From Polyodon spathula (lineage: Eukaryota; Chordata; Actinopteri; Acipenseriformes; Polyodontidae), in contig NC_054543.1 of NCBI RefSeq assembly GCF_017654505.1, positions 23,846,339-23,910,338 on the forward strand: 64,000 nt of DNA, written 5' to 3'. The notes beneath the pieces were generated by a model. The model was not told where the DNA came from. It ran no database searches and saw only the letters and a program-made list of their open reading frames with translations. The position numbers were made by a program, and so were the translations under genes. Below, in pieces: positions 24,220 through 38,649 of the stretch. Every line of letters begins with the position of its first letter. Positions within the stretch are counted from its first letter, which is position 1.

Positions 24220-24604
24220 TATTTCTAACAAACCATCCATTCCAATTCACAAGCTGTTTTGAAGATTCATCCTGACTCTTGCGATTGGCTTACCTCTACG
24301 ATAGATTCACACTCCTAAATTAGCTGAACGTGGGGCAGCAGGGAGTTTCAGTGGCTATAGTGAAAATGTGAGACAAAATCAATGCAATGATCAAGAAACT
24401 TCGCGTAATGACGGATGACTTCAGTGCATTTGCAACATTGAAAGGTTTTTATGTCTGAAAATTAACTGGTTCTTGACAACAAAATAAAAAACATCTTATT
24501 GCTCTCAAGAAAGAGTTTGAAGATTAGAAGTGCTTTGATTTGGAGAGAAAAAAAAAAAAGTTAATCAAATGGTCTGCTGGAAAAAAAGTTTGAGAACCGC
24601 TGCT

Positions 24605-27600
24605 CTAGGTGAGATCCAACAAGTCGCTGAAGATACCCTTCTTTCATTCTTTCTTCTTTCTCACAGGAATAGCCTCATGAGGTGCAAAGCAACTTGTTTT
24701 TCATGAGACTCCCAAGGGAATGCAAGCACTCATTCAGTCTTGCCATCAGTCATATCACTAGTACATGACACTACATAAAACACAGACTGAAAACCTGTAT
24801 GGGACTTCTTTAAACAAAGTCAAACTGTAGTCAAACCCTTCTTTTGTTGGTAGAATTTGGGGAATACAAAAGCATGCCTCCCTTTGGCACCATATGGTGG
24901 AGAAAGAACAGAATTCCCGTTGTAAATGTTCCACGTACACATCATAATAAATCACATGTGAAGAGATCAACCAAAACAGCTACAGATTTGCCAAAATTTC
25001 TGTACGTCATATCCTGTTTTTTTTTTTTTTTTAAGAAAGTTTAATAGCAGTTGAAGTTATTATGTTGTGTGTAGAGTGTTTCTCACAGTTTGAACAGCTC
25101 AACTCAGCTTAGTAGCCCTCTCCTCAATGTGCACGAGATGATATGTCTCATACAGTAAGAGACACCCTGCACACGTGTTATAACAAGAAATGAAGAAATG
25201 GTTCATTCACATTGCCAGATACAGGCACTTCAGTTTCATAGACAGTAATAAAAACATATATACTCAATTTATTTTATTTTTTTAACACTTACATTTATGA
25301 TTGTCTTTGAAGTTTACAAAGCTTATTTCTGTATTTCTAAATTTGCCACTATTGAATGTTTCATAGTTATGGGTGGAATAACGTACTATAAATCACATTT
25401 AGTTTTTGTAGAATCGAAGGAGTAGGAATGACTCCGCGAAAGATTCTCACAATTCAAAATACATCACTGTGATGTCCTTACTGTTAACAAGCTGATACTT
25501 TTGAGTTGATTTAATTATTTATTAAGATGGTCTTAAATTTTAAAGATAAAGCTGTTGACTGTTGGGTCTAGTGTAAACATAAGCACTTAAGGTTCACCTG
25601 GGGGTGTGTGTTGTGCTGGTCTAGTGGCCAAGAACAAGGACAGTGGGGATTTTAATGGCCCGTGCAAAATTCAACTTGTTTACCTTGCCAAAAATCTTCC
25701 ATTCAAGCCCTGTGACTGAAACTGCAAATAAAATAAAAGATTTTTAAAGGCTGGATGTTTGACTTGGGGGATGTTTGACACTGGTGACAAGACACTTGAG
25801 ACTAAAAGTAACAGGCTGTATCCCAAAAAACGGTGTTACAATACCTGGAGAGAGATGCCCATTTTCTGACTGTTGCTGGAGATAGACATGAGCAGAAAAA
25901 CAGCAGAAAGCAGGTTTTCATGATAGGTGGGTTTGATGGAGAAAAATTCAAAACAAACATTATTTATTTTGTTACTTCCTTGTTTTAGAAGTTCAGGATA
26001 AGCCCCCACAACACAGAAATCTAGAAATTGAATTATTTTTACTGATGATTAAACAACATCACAGAATCAAATTCTATTCCTGTTGAAATTCTGCATCATT
26101 TCTAAATATTTTGTTTAAATGTGACAAAGAAAATCATTAGGTAAATACAATGTTTATATTGAATGCATTCTCTTCATCTGTCCTGTGAAAAAACAGACCA
26201 TCAATCTGTGACGACCATAACATATGCAATCCCAAACAGCCTTGTGGGATGAGGTATATCTGCCAGTCAATATGGAAAAGACGTGTCAACAAGTCAGACC
26301 AATTTTCCAGTGAAATGTAAATGTTATACTGTTGCTGATGACAAAGCCAACAGGCCTAATGAATGGGAAGCATGGTTTTAAAAGGTGAATGTCTAATTGG
26401 ATCAGTAATATATATTGATGGCAGAAGCTACCTGATGAAGGTGCATTGCACTGCAGGAGCTGGGTTTTAAAATCGTCGACAACAGAAGAAGAAAATACGT
26501 TGGACACGAGAGCTGTGAAAATATTACACGGTCAGTGAAATAATGGAGTTTAGTGAGACATTTTAAACAGCAATTACACAAAAATGTGGGATCTTTGTAT
26601 ATAATGTCCAGTCTCAGATTGGACTGCAGAATGCAGCAGTAACCGGTTGCAGCCCCAGATTGATACTGGAGTGTGTTTGTTTTACAAACTTGTCGCAGGG
26701 TCCAGATGGAAATGTGGCAGAAGTAATGCTAGTCTCATCCACAAACTATTACAAGCCACTGGAAGAACTAAAAAAGTACTTTTTTTCTGTAAACTCTATG
26801 GTAAAACACAAACCCAGTTTCTGGTACCCTTTCAAAGGACTACTCCTACCTGCATGGTGCACATTCTTACACAAGATCTGATCATACTTAATACAATTAA
26901 ACTGCCAAGAGAATTTCAATAAGGACAAGGAACTGGCAAGCCTAGCTAGTATACAACACAGTAGTATATAAATATGTTCTCTTTAATTGGAAAGCTATTT
27001 GTTTTTAACTTTAAAGCTTTTATTGTTTCTCCTTTTATAAATAAATGGTGTAAATGTTCTCTTTGGAGCAAAGTGCAATGAAAAGAGCCTATGGGTGTGT
27101 GGTTGTAAAGCAAATAACAGCAGTGTGCTTATTTTGGTAATCCCTAAAGAGCAGACAGTAAAGGCATGCAAAATGTTTTCACATCTTCTGCACTCTGTTT
27201 CTCTCCCCATCCCCCACACCTCCCATTGAAAGAGAACAGCCCAGCAGGTTGTATAAAATAAAACAACTCTCTAAATCACCAAGCCTGCCCAGCTCGTCCC
27301 AATCTGCTCCTAGTCTCTGAAAACATTTAACCCTTTCCTGCCCAGGCAATAGCATTAACAATGTGCTTTCATTTAAAGGGAGAACCAACAGCCAGGGAAT
27401 GTTGTGGAAAAATTCTTATTAGAGGAATGGATGGTATTGATCTTCAGATTGCAGACTTACAATGACTATTATCAGATGGTTGGCTGGTTGCTTGATTGGA
27501 AAGCTTGTACCAGGTCTGACAAGGTATCTATAGTCATGACTTTACAATGTGTCTATGTATTGACATCTATCTGTATTCACTTGTTAGTGTAAAAAACAGT

Positions 27601-28753
27601 GGTCGGCCAACAGTCCTTTATCAGTAGAATACACAGTCGCCTCTTATATCCCCATATACTCTCAATACCAATATAATGTCCATGTCAATTTTCACCCTAA
27701 CTGGATATATGTCAAATATTTTTGTAGTTACCATGCTGTTAATCAATCTGATTTTATAGTACTTAGTTACTCTAGTTATTTTGTGTCACTATTCAGAATT
27801 CCACTTAGTTACCATAGGAATGGAATGTTTCTCTTTACAATCCGTATTGTTTTGAAAATCCATAAATTCTCCCGATAATATGCAAATGCAACCAACAATA
27901 TTTGTATGTCAGAGACATTCTTCCTCCACCACCCCTGTAAATACAAAATGAGAGCTAGCAGTAACATGAAAATGTAAATCCCCATGACCCATATCCAAGC
28001 AGTTCTTTAGATGGATGTAAAAATATAAAAGTGTGCCATAAAGACATACAGCTTCCATATGCCCTCAGATTCTGATACGCTCAATTACTTATGAAAAAGA
28101 ATACATCAAGTTTGATCACGATTGATAAGCGGTTCTCTAGGTATCTGTAAAATGTACCTGCACAGCCTGATAATTGTATCTTGCAACTTGTATTAAAGAG
28201 TGCAGCAAATTTAACTTGGAAATAGACATAAGCAGAAAAGCAGCACAAATGCAAGTGTAACAGACAGCCTCCACTTAGCACAGTTTCTGACACTCACATA
28301 TGTTTAAGAAGGAATGTATTTGCAAGTTTATCACAATTGGACAACACTGCACAGGAATTTCTGAAAATGGGAAGCCATATCTTTATTGAGACCTGTCATT
28401 TATGTACAGTTCTAGATTAGGTAACTGACCAAGTCTTGAGCCGAGAGTAATAATCCTGACAAGACAGCTATACAGAAATGGAACAAACACACATCAATTT
28501 TGTGGTTCTCTTTGACTCATGCCTTTGCAATTAGAAATGTCCTATTGCGCAATAGAAATGTTCTTATCTGTTCAAAATAAACAAACCTCAGGGGAAGGTG
28601 GTTGGCAGGCAGGGACATGTACAGTTTTGGATCAGTATTGTGTGCAAAAAGCCATTTTGGGTTTTTTTGTTGAAAAAAAAAGAAAAAGAAAAAAAAAGGA
28701 GTTCAACACAACTCAGTTAATTATCATTTTTTTCATTTAATAGTGCCGTAAAT

Positions 28754-28759
<6 letters not shown>
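24605..28759. other. No gene seen
   Basis: About 4 kb without recognisable genes or mobile elements; only short homopolymers (poly-T at 25016-25033). The ORFs of 60-90 codons on either strand have no motif. A few are pyrimidine- or AT-driven. Confidence 0.45.
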
Positions 28760-28817
<58 letters not shown>

Positions 28818-28847
28818 CACATACACACATACACACAAACACACATA
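28760..28847 (+). repeat. Compound (TA)n(CATA/CA)n microsatellite
   Basis: TA units to about 28813, then ACAT/ACAC units to the edge of a Tc1 element; the last TA of the run serves as the Tc1 target. Confidence 0.97.
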
Positions 28848-30448
<1,601 letters not shown>

Positions 30449-31814
30449 CTTATGAAACAGCAGTCCAGTTATTAATACTTTGTTCATCTATAGTTTCAAA
30501 ACTCTCAACCAAAATTCTAAGGTATGCCGAAAGGTTTGTTTATTTGTTTACTTCTTATACGTTTCCCTTTTTGATTGTTTTGAAGTTATAAATGCACATT
30601 TACAGCAAGCTTTACCTTCTTTTATCTTTATTTTCACAGAAAAACTATGCTAAGGTTTTTTGTGTAGAATCGCATGGAGCTGAACATTGTTAGAAAGATC
30701 TTTTTTGCCTTCATACGACACGCATCATGGAATTTTCTAAGTCATATGCGGTTCAACCACAAATATAGCAAACACCTCCCAAGGGACTTTATCTATTTGA
30801 GCTGGAATGACTCTGTGCTAAAGTATTCCCTTTCACAGCTCAACTGGCTAAGCGGTCCCCTAACATGGCATATTGACACACTGTACCTTTGTCGCCAGGG
30901 GAGACAAGTTACAGAACTTAGACCAATTTAAATGAACAGTGTAGTATTCAGAGACATAAACATAAAAAGTAAACTTAACAAAAAATTGAAGAGCAACTGC
31001 AACACACGACATTTTTTTTTTTTTTTTTTTATTATTATTGTCAAATAAGATTTTATTAAACACCCCTAAGGGCAATCGCTATACATTGATCTTGTATTTT
31101 CAATCGCATACAGAATATGCAATGCACATATTTAAATATGACAATTTTAATGTAACATTTAGAGATGGGAAAGGCCAGCCTAACCCGAAAAAAGTTTCAT
31201 GTTTCAACACACAAGCCATTAACTGAAGGAAACATAGGGAGCTTGGGTCAAAATTTCAAGTGTTGTCACTTTTGTTGCTAGGATTTGAATTTGCTAATAT
31301 TACCATATTATAAGGAAAAGATGTCCAAACTTCTTGGCTAAAAGAGCCATACACATTCACAGGGAATTATTGAAGAGCCATACAAAAAATATATAATAAA
31401 ACACTTTACAATAAAACAAGTTTACAAAAAAGCTGACACTAACAGAGTAATTTTCTTCTCACTGAACATGTTGCATGCTTAAAACACAATATCAATATAC
31501 TGCATTTTGACTGCACTTGTTTTTTTTACAGACAACAGAATGTCTTTGCATGGGAATACTATAACAGAGCTGTACTGTAAAGCAGCAGTCAATGTTTTTC
31601 CTCATAACTTCCTAGAATTTAACAGTAAACCACTGCTGCTTAACCAGTGGTGATAAAAAGTGACCTTGTACTAAAACTAGACAAATGCTTTGAGAAGGCT
31701 TTATCAATGTTTTAACATACACTGACTAAAATGGCTATGTTAGACGTGGGAGATCTAAACATTGTTGGTCAAAGTTGGTAGCTTTGACCAACAAAATAGA
31801 TTTATAATAGATTA
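30449..31814. other. No gene supported
   Basis: Contains a poly-T run at 31010-31030 followed on the minus-strand reading by AATAAAATCTTATTTG, which could be a poly(A) signal region. Whether that belongs to the ARL4C 3' UTR or to a retroposed sequence cannot be decided from sequence alone. Confidence 0.35.
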
Positions 31815-31999
31815 TAAGACACTCTTACAAAAATATCACAAGGACAGTCGCTTAAAGTTTGCAAAATGGCATTTGAATGATGGATATAAGTTCTTGTCAA
31901 AGTTTTTGTGGAGTGATGAAACAAAACTCGAGCTATTTGATGACGCGCATAGTGGTTACATTTGGGGAAAGTCTGATGAGGAGTACAAAGAAAAGAACA
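31815..31999 (+). mobile_element. Tc1 fragment, same family as 28848-30448
   Basis: Matches 29552-29745 closely, with a short difference near 31850. Encodes the WSDETK first-Asp block (WSDETKLELFDDAHSGYIWG). It ends abruptly where a (TA)n array begins at 32015. Only about 185 bp is left, so it is a relic. Confidence 0.85.
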
Positions 32000-32010
32000 C
32001 ACACAACCAC

Positions 32011-32014
<4 letters not shown>

Positions 32015-32067
<53 letters not shown>

Positions 32068-32076
32068 TATATTATA
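32015..32076 (+). repeat. (TA)n microsatellite
   Basis: About 25 TA units followed by TATTATATTATAT. It directly abuts the Tc1 relic. Confidence 0.97.
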
Positions 32077-33166
32077 AGGTTACAACATCCCTCCATCTCT
32101 GTTAGCAACACAATAAAGTGTTGACAAAGACTTTGGCACCCATGGCTGCATGGTAAACCTGAATGCATTCTGTTGGGGTGGTTATTCTGTTCAAACATTA
32201 ACCATTTCTAAGCCAATGTTTGTTTTTCTCTTTCAAATGGCAACCTCCTTCACCTGAGGGTTCAACTAGCAATTTGTGCTTAAGTTGGAAATGTCAAAAA
32301 CTTAACCCACGTACAGTAACATAGCAAATTGCACAACTATTGGTGGTTTGGGCATTTTACAGTAAATATTGGGAACATTCTGTTTGAAAATAAGCATGTT
32401 TCCTTTTTATTAGCTTCCACTTAGCACAGTCTGACTTGGAACTAAGAACCTTCTTTCAGAGATGAATACAACTTTTACAAGCACTTAACCTTTAAAAATG
32501 AATTAAAAATACTGCAGGTTTTTTGGCTTAATTGTGGATAAACAGTCTCATATTTTACAGTGTAGTACTAAACTTTTTTTTTTTTTTTTTTTTTTTTAAC
32601 AAAAGTGCAAAAAAATGTCTTTAAATTCTACACAATGCTATAGGAAACACTTTCTGGTGAAAACGCCCAGGTGTTAATATATACTGTTGTAAGTAGCAGT
32701 CATGGATGTGATTTCTGTAAATTACAGTTAATTACAATCTATTTGGTGGTCTTCAGTTGAACACAGCTGTGTGATGGACATGGCAGTGAACTACTAGGTT
32801 GAATTCAGTCAGCATGATAAGTACATCTACATCACGTGCAAAAAGTAGATAATTGTCTGACAAAAACTAAGCAATATTCGAGAAAGTTCGGTGAAAACGC
32901 AGTTGAAATAGAAACACTAGGAATATCCCGATATTGTCAGTGTTTTTTTTTTTTCCTGTATTCCCAGTGAAAGTAACGAATTCGACAAATCCCAAACTGT
33001 CACAGGCTACGTTTCCATATAGCAGCGTCTGAAAGGGCCAGCCCATTTTACAACGTCATAAATAATGCACGCTTTTTGGTTGACCGGTAGAGAAAAAAAC
33101 ATAATCCTGCACCTCGAAATACATGCACACATTCTTCCACAAGCTGAAACACAGCTGGCCAGTATC

Positions 33167-33169
<3 letters not shown>
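32077..33169 (-). other. ARL4C 3' flank, possible 3' UTR
   Basis: No gene seen; this DNA lies downstream of ARL4C (minus strand). A poly-T run at 32574-32597 and an AATAAAA hexamer on the minus strand (TTTTATT at about 32406-32411) are the only signals compatible with a 3' UTR end. Its true length is not determinable here. Confidence 0.35.

Positions 33170-33249
<80 letters not shown>
33170..33249 (+). repeat. (TA)n microsatellite
   Basis: About 40 TA units, ending about 140 bp downstream of the ARL4C stop codon, so it may be transcribed in the 3' UTR. Confidence 0.98.
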
Positions 33250-33252
<3 letters not shown>

Positions 33253-33391
33253 AAAGGTTGATCAAATAAACGCTTCCTCATTTCCTTTTGGTTCGGGTGA
33301 TATCGACAGAATCACTATATGGTCTTTACCTCAAGTCAACAGCCGCCATACAGTCAATAGGCGGTAAAGAGATAAAGAGGTGGCACCAAAA

Positions 33392-33970
33392 TTACCGTTT
33401 CTTTTTCTGCTTCTGAGATTTCCTGCGTTTCAGGATCATTTCGTAGAGTTTATCCATTCCTTCAGGGAGCCCCTCTCCAATGATTGCGCAGGCTGGCTGC
33501 ACGTGGTAGGCGATGGAGGGGCAGAGCTCGTGAAGCGCCAGCTGCTTTTCAATGTCCGCCACTGGTAGCGACTTGGGCAAGTCCTGCTTGTTGGCTATCA
33601 CCAACAACGGCGTGCCCTGGTTCTCTGTAAACTTGGTGACTTTGTGCAGCTCAGTTTTTGCCTCCTCCAGCCGGTCTACATCGACCGAATCCACCACGTA
33701 GATAATTCCATCAGTACACCGGCTGTAGGACTTCCAAAGCGGCCGCAGTTTCTCCTGCCCCCCGACATCCCAAAAGTGGCAGCTGATGCCCTTGGCGGTG
33801 CCGTTGCTGAGTTTTATCTTCTCCGTGTTGAACCCTATGGTGGGCACGGTGTTGACAAACTCGTTGAATTTCAGCCGGTACAATACAGTGGTCTTGCCGG
33901 CGGAGTCCAAGCCCAACATGACGATGTGAAGCGACTGGAAGGCAGACATGTTGGAAAAACTGTTCCCCAT
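33392..33970 (-). CDS. arl4c: ADP-ribosylation factor-like GTPase 4C
   Basis: Complete single-exon gene of 192 codons. ARL4C is a membrane-associated small GTPase that recruits cytohesin-type Arf6 exchange factors and acts in cell shape, migration and vesicle traffic; intronless coding and a length of 192 residues are typical of the family. Visible motifs: Met-Gly-Asn N-terminus for N-myristoylation (residues 1-3); P-loop GLDSAGKT (20-27); switch I TVPTIGFNTEK (41-51); WDVGGQEKLRP switch II (67-77) with the catalytic Gln 72; NKQDL guanine-specificity motif (127-131); and a basic, Lys-rich C-terminus (KRRKSQKQKKKR, 181-192) that is also a nuclear-localisation-type tail. The family's characteristic SYSRCTDGIIYVVDSVDVDR segment is present, and overall agreement with ARL4C is clearly better than with ARL4A or ARL4D. 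Start choice: the upstream in-frame ORF begins with TTG, so the first ATG is 33970, in good Kozak context (A at -3, G at +4). No frameshift. Confidence 0.97.
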   Translation of the reverse strand: MGNSFSNMSAFQSLHIVMLGLDSAGKTTVLYRLKFNEFVNTVPTIGFNTEKIKLSNGTAKGISCHFWDVGGQEKLRPLWKSYSRCTDGIIYVVDSVDVDRLEEAKTELHKVTKFTENQGTPLLVIANKQDLPKSLPVADIEKQLALHELCPSIAYHVQPACAIIGEGLPEGMDKLYEMILKRRKSQKQKKKR

Positions 33971-34599
33971 TTTCTTATTCTGGTGTTTTAAAGTGTTACA
34001 AACAATACTCAAGCTGGGGGAAAAAACAGCTTTAGGGGGAAAGAATCAATTGGACTTGTTTTCCATTTTTACCAGTCAGTTGTGATTGGAAGGTAATTCA
34101 TTAATTAACTACATGTACAGCTGGAGAGTCAAAACACACCGTGTTTACATCGTAATATCCACCAACTTCACACTAACGTGTTTTGTTTTTAATAAAATCA
34201 ACGTAATTGCATTTTCTCTCAAGTAAATAAATCCAACATCCCACCTCGCTCAATTTTAACCCCAGAGCTGCACGAGCGCAAGCATCAGTTCTTCAGCAAT
34301 CATATTTCAAATCCAACGTGCAATCCAATCTGTTTGGTTTCTTGTCGCAAGCTGTAAAAGGCTGTCCAGTGATGTTTCTTTTCTATTATTTATTTATATT
34401 TATTTATTTATGTGTTTATTTATTTTTTACCTCGTATCTTGAAGCTACACTTTTACAATTCACAGTCTGATATTGTTTTCTGTGTCTCGGATATTTTACC
34501 TTAACAAACAATAATACAAAACAATTGTGTGCAGACGGTTTAGTGTCCCCTGCTCCTTGTCTGTGAACAAAGTCCTTTTCGTCTAATACCGATACCGGG

Positions 34600-34760
34600 T
34601 TGGTTTGGTTAGGAGCCTGCCTCTGCAGACAGTTCCTTTCCTGCAGCGCAGTTGTCTAATAAAACCGAACTCTCTCAGCTTCTATAGAAGCAGTCTCTCG
34701 GAACGCTGCATACCCAGCCCCGCCCCTTGCTCAAGGCGTTCGAGATTTAAAGTGACAATG
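34600..34760 (-). promoter_or_regulatory. Candidate ARL4C promoter / 5' UTR region
   Basis: Lies about 0.6-0.8 kb upstream of the ARL4C start codon, within the local GC-richer stretch. It holds a GC box (GGGGCGGGGC on the minus strand at about 34712-34722), CpGs and no TATA box at a clear position. The transcription start is not visible in sequence, so this is inference from composition and position. Confidence 0.4.
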
Positions 34761-35335
34761 GTGCTTTTTTTTAAAACAATTCTCCCAAGAACCTCTCGAG
34801 TTAAAAAAACACAACCCCACCCCTACTCCAATCCTATTACTGTCTATCTGACTAGCGATAATGTTTCTTTTAGATACAAGATAACCAATATTGTTAACAT
34901 TAGCACGATAATCAATTCCCCGGTAGGAGCATTTTCATGACAAATCGAAGCTTTCCTGGAAATAATCGATTTATTGTAGTTTTTCACATTTTGATAATTT
35001 AGATGAACGTTTGCCCTAAACAAGTGACCTGATGCATGGCATTTGTATATGCTGATGAAGCAATCTATGTATTTCTCCTGCCTGGTTCTACTGTTTTGAC
35101 TAGTTTTGATTTCGGAGGGGAGGGGGAAGGTGGGGGGTCTATTCTGGGAAAAGGTATTTACCTCACGATAAATGTTTAGCCACAGCAAGACATAAGACTT
35201 GCGCGCCATCAGCTGGTAAAAACCTGTCTACATTTAATTTACAAATCTGACCAGTTTGGTTGCTACCAGTTTTAATGTTATTATAAGTTGCATAATTTTT
35301 TAACGTTTATATTTCCACATTTTTGGTACTGTTAC

Positions 35336-35396
<61 letters not shown>

Positions 35397-36618
35397 ATGT
35401 TTTCTCTGCTTGAAGGTCGACTTTGATTCCCAGTCATTTGTTATCAGTGTTGAGCTGCTAACTGTGTCTGTTTCCGTAGCATACAGATCTGTGCACCGAG
35501 GTGGGACGACGACTGTGCTAGCAGGTCATGTTCTCTTTCTGTGAATTATTATTAAAACTTTCCAGAACAGAAAAATAACATCCAGCAAGCAGGAATAGTT
35601 GAGTTCCTTTGTTCAGATAGTATGCCACTTGTTTCACTTTAAAAGGGTTCAGATCTATCCTACTATTCATGACAAGCTTTTTACTATCTCCCTCATTATT
35701 GATTGCTGAATTATTTTACCCCAGTTTTTCTCGTTACATCACCCCCCCCCCCACAGCAGCTCAGGAGAAGTTAAGGTCAGTGGGCATCCTGTGGACTGAA
35801 AAAAATCAACACTGCCATTTATCTAACTCTCTCCATGAGTCAGGAACCAAGCTGATTGGAAATCTGACAGGAAATTAACTATATACTTAATGAGCAGCCA
35901 AATACGCATGTCCCACCACCAATGGTTCTGCATTTATGCATCTGTACAATTACTAGCCGTGTCTAAAGTAAAATAAGTAAAGAAATAAATACATTTATCA
36001 TACAATGTAAAAAACTTGGACAAACAAGTTTATGTTACTTCTGAATCAAATCTGAAAAGTGAAACCTGTAGAAAGGATAGCTTTAACAGTTGTTGTGTCT
36101 TATTCTTGTTATAAACTTAATGCATGAACTTCTGTTATATTGATAAGACGGGGGCTTTCTTGCTATGTCTGCAGACTTAGTGTGAGTGTGAAATTCTAGA
36201 CTAAAAACTTGCCACTACTTTATTAGCTAGTCTTTTGTAATACCATATGTGTATTACAATTTCTGTGATTTCATTACTTTGATCTTTGCATTCAGTCTGG
36301 GATGAGCCGACGCTTTTAGTTACCTTAGCTGGAATGTTGTTTGGCCAGAATACTGCTGGTTGGTAACAATTAAGTCAGAAGTGAAAAATAAATAAAATCT
36401 ATATCTACATATCATGCAACCTTGTAAATACTCTGTGTCTAGCACTGACATGTTTACTACCAACATTCATGTGTTTAATATCACTTATTAATAAATGAGA
36501 ATACATGGATTACTTTATCAGGACTTCATCAGTAACCTGGCAAAATAATCATTAAAACAAAGACTTGACAATTAATATAAAGGTCAATATATCTGTTATT
36601 CTCTACAACACATGTTAA
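34761..36618. other. No gene seen; ARL4C upstream flank
   Basis: A (GA)n array at 35338-35391 and a C run at 35742-35752 are the only clear structures. No ORF with family motifs. Confidence 0.45.
35338..35391 (+). repeat. (GA)n microsatellite
   Basis: About 27 GA units, directly visible, about 1.4 kb upstream of the ARL4C start codon. Confidence 0.98.
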
Positions 36619-36771
36619 CCCTTCCATAGCTGGAAAATATATTTTTTTGCCATTGCTTTATATGGGAAAAATGGCATCCTCATATGAAGTCATCATGCAG
36701 TTGCGTCTGCCATATGTCCCCATGTAAAAACAAGAAAAGAGTTTCTATGTGGTCGCAATGCATGAAAAGGG
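36619..36771. mobile_element. TTAA-flanked MITE, about 153 bp, piggyBac-like
   Basis: CCCTT at the left and AAGGG at the right end form short inverted termini; TTAA flanks both sides (36615-36618 and 36772-36775). The right terminus reads CCCTTTTCATGCATTGCG on the minus strand. TTAA with a CCC start is typical of piggyBac MITEs. No ORF. Confidence 0.7.
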
Positions 36772-36775
36772 TTAA

Positions 36776-37565
36776 TAATTAAAAACATAAGTAATCTGTA
36801 AACATTCATATTGTGTTGCTTGGTATTAAATATTGAGCTACTTCATTTTCTGAACTTTTCGATACAGCACTGTAACTTATTTACTGTTCATGTAACCCTG
36901 TTAATATTGTTTTCACTTCCGAAAATCATTTTGGCACACATTCTTATTTTTTCCATGTGTATCAAAACCAACTTGTGTAATTGTAGTCCTTTTGAGGGCA
37001 CTTTTCCTCCTTTGCATCCTCTTTTAATGCGAGGGCCATCTTTAAACAGCTTCAGTCTTTGACATGTTGTTTAGGGTTATGAGGTGTGATAACTATTAAA
37101 ACATGACACTGTTTAAAAATGGTGCTCACATTCAATCATTGATTCAAACTGGAAAAATGTTCAAGTGGGCCTACGTAGGATTTGATCAAAATGGAACATA
37201 CCCACTGAAGGTGAAACAAATCCATAGTAAACATTTCAGGAAAATTCCCATTTTACAGACTCTTGGGGTGTTTTTCTACTGATCACTTTTTAGAGGAAAA
37301 CCCTACAGAGCGGGTAATTGAGCAGAGACTGTATCCCACACATCCCTGTTTGCATTTCCCCACTAAAGCTGTGATATTGAGTAGAAGGATTTGTGGATTT
37401 GATCCTAAACTTTGGAATATCCTTCAAATAATTTTGAGAGAGTTTGGAATTCAAGCCTAGACTTTAAAAGTCTTGTGTTAAAACCCTGTGCACAGCCAGA
37501 TGTCTGTTAAGTTTCTTCTGAAGTAATTATCTGGACATTTAGTATTAATTTGGTGACAAAGCATT
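36776..37565. other. No gene seen
   Basis: Unique-looking sequence between the MITE and the start of the CR1 copy; no structure recognised. Confidence 0.45.
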
Positions 37566-37888
37566 CATGGAAAAGTACAGAGCAGTTAGAAGCAGTAAGG
37601 AGAAATTACATCTTTAATTGCTTTAAACAGAAAACACAGGACATTGGGGAAACACTGCAGCTTAAAGTCTAACTGCTGTGTATCTTTTCTGATAATAAGC
37701 AGAAGCTCAGAGTTGCTGATTCAAATTCGGCTCTGTTCGGGGGGGGGGGCTTAAACCAGGCATTCTTCCCAGCTACAGTGAGTGGAAGCGAAAGCGTGGG
37801 AGAACAGAGCAGTTTGAAAGCAGGTTGACAGCTACAGAAGATAAACTAAATTAAAAAAAAAAATGAATAAATAATAATAACAATAAAC

Positions 37889-38448
37889 ATGGTCTTCAAG
37901 CCAGTAATCTGTGACACCTGCATGATGTGGGAAATCCAAATAACCCAGCAGAGCTAAACCAAGTGTGTTTAAAGTGCTGCACGATCTAGGACTTGCTTAA
38001 ACTAGTAAGTGTACTAGAAATGGAGCTGGAAGAAATGAGACAGCAACAAGATCTTGAGGAGCTGGCACAACAACAATTCATAGAAGTCTGCATCACCCCT
38101 AATAGACTGAAAGCCACCAGAGAGATAGAAGAATGTCAAAACAGCTGGGTTCAAGTAGGCAGAAACAGGGAAAAAAGAAACTAAACCAAACACAACCACC
38201 AGAAATCAAAACATCCAACAAATTTGAGCCACTTCAGAAACTTAGATGATCAAAACTAACATCAAGAAAATGAAAGGAATAACATCCAGGACCCTATTAA
38301 CAGTGCTGGCCAGACAGCAAAAAGAATGGAGATTATAATTGTTGGGGACTCCATATTGAGAAACATAGCAAGTTCAGTTCGCAGTTTGGGCCCCCTTACT
38401 ACAGTGTGCAGCCTTCAAGAAACCGTTGTCACACACATCAATGAAAAC
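37889..38448 (+). pseudogene. CR1 ORF1 (esterase-type), 5' part
   Basis: Starts ATGGTCTTCAAGCCAGTAAT at 37889, then a Glu/Gln-rich coiled-coil-like stretch (LEMELEEMRQQQDLEELAQQ), and the SGNH/esterase block IVGDSILRN near 38340-38366. CR1 ORF1 proteins carry an esterase domain with nucleic-acid-binding function; the second esterase block (HIGTNN) lies beyond the DIRS insertion at about 50787-50804. There are stops and at least one frameshift near 38184, so it is not functional. Confidence 0.75.
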
Positions 38449-38610
38449 ATTAGGTTACCTACCGTAACCCTGTTTCCCTAAAAGAGAAGATGACCACCAC
38501 CAGATAGGTATGCGATATTCCTGACCTTCGGGTAGATATCACTGAGCTCTCTATACCAGAGCTGCTGATAGACCCCTCCCCTTGATGACACACTCGGTCC
38601 CGCCTATCCT
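38449..38610. repeat. DIRS terminal inverted repeat (3' end of element)
   Basis: About 150 bp that pairs with 50575-50733: shared blocks GACCACCACCAGATAG, GATATTCCTG, GAGCTCTCT and CCAGAGCTGC, with a common order. DIRS terminal repeats are imperfect, as here. Confidence 0.9.
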
Positions 38611-38649
38611 CCTTTTTTTCCATTGAACCTGTGAGGGCGACAGAAGCAA

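Larger units (their letters stand above)
21526..24604 (+). mobile_element. hAT element (BED-finger type), split by Tc1
   Basis: Transposase-like sequence runs from about 21526 to 22704 and resumes at 24222 after a Tc1 insertion. The element ends at 24604 with AAGTTTGAGAACCGCTG, which matches the right terminal repeat of vertebrate hAT elements; the adjoining CTCTAG fits the usual hAT target. I did not find the matching left terminus, so the 5' end may be truncated or lie beyond recognition. Confidence 0.75.

Noticed and set aside
33644..33991. 115-codon plus-strand ORF opposite ARL4C
   Set aside because: Antisense shadow of a conserved coding region.
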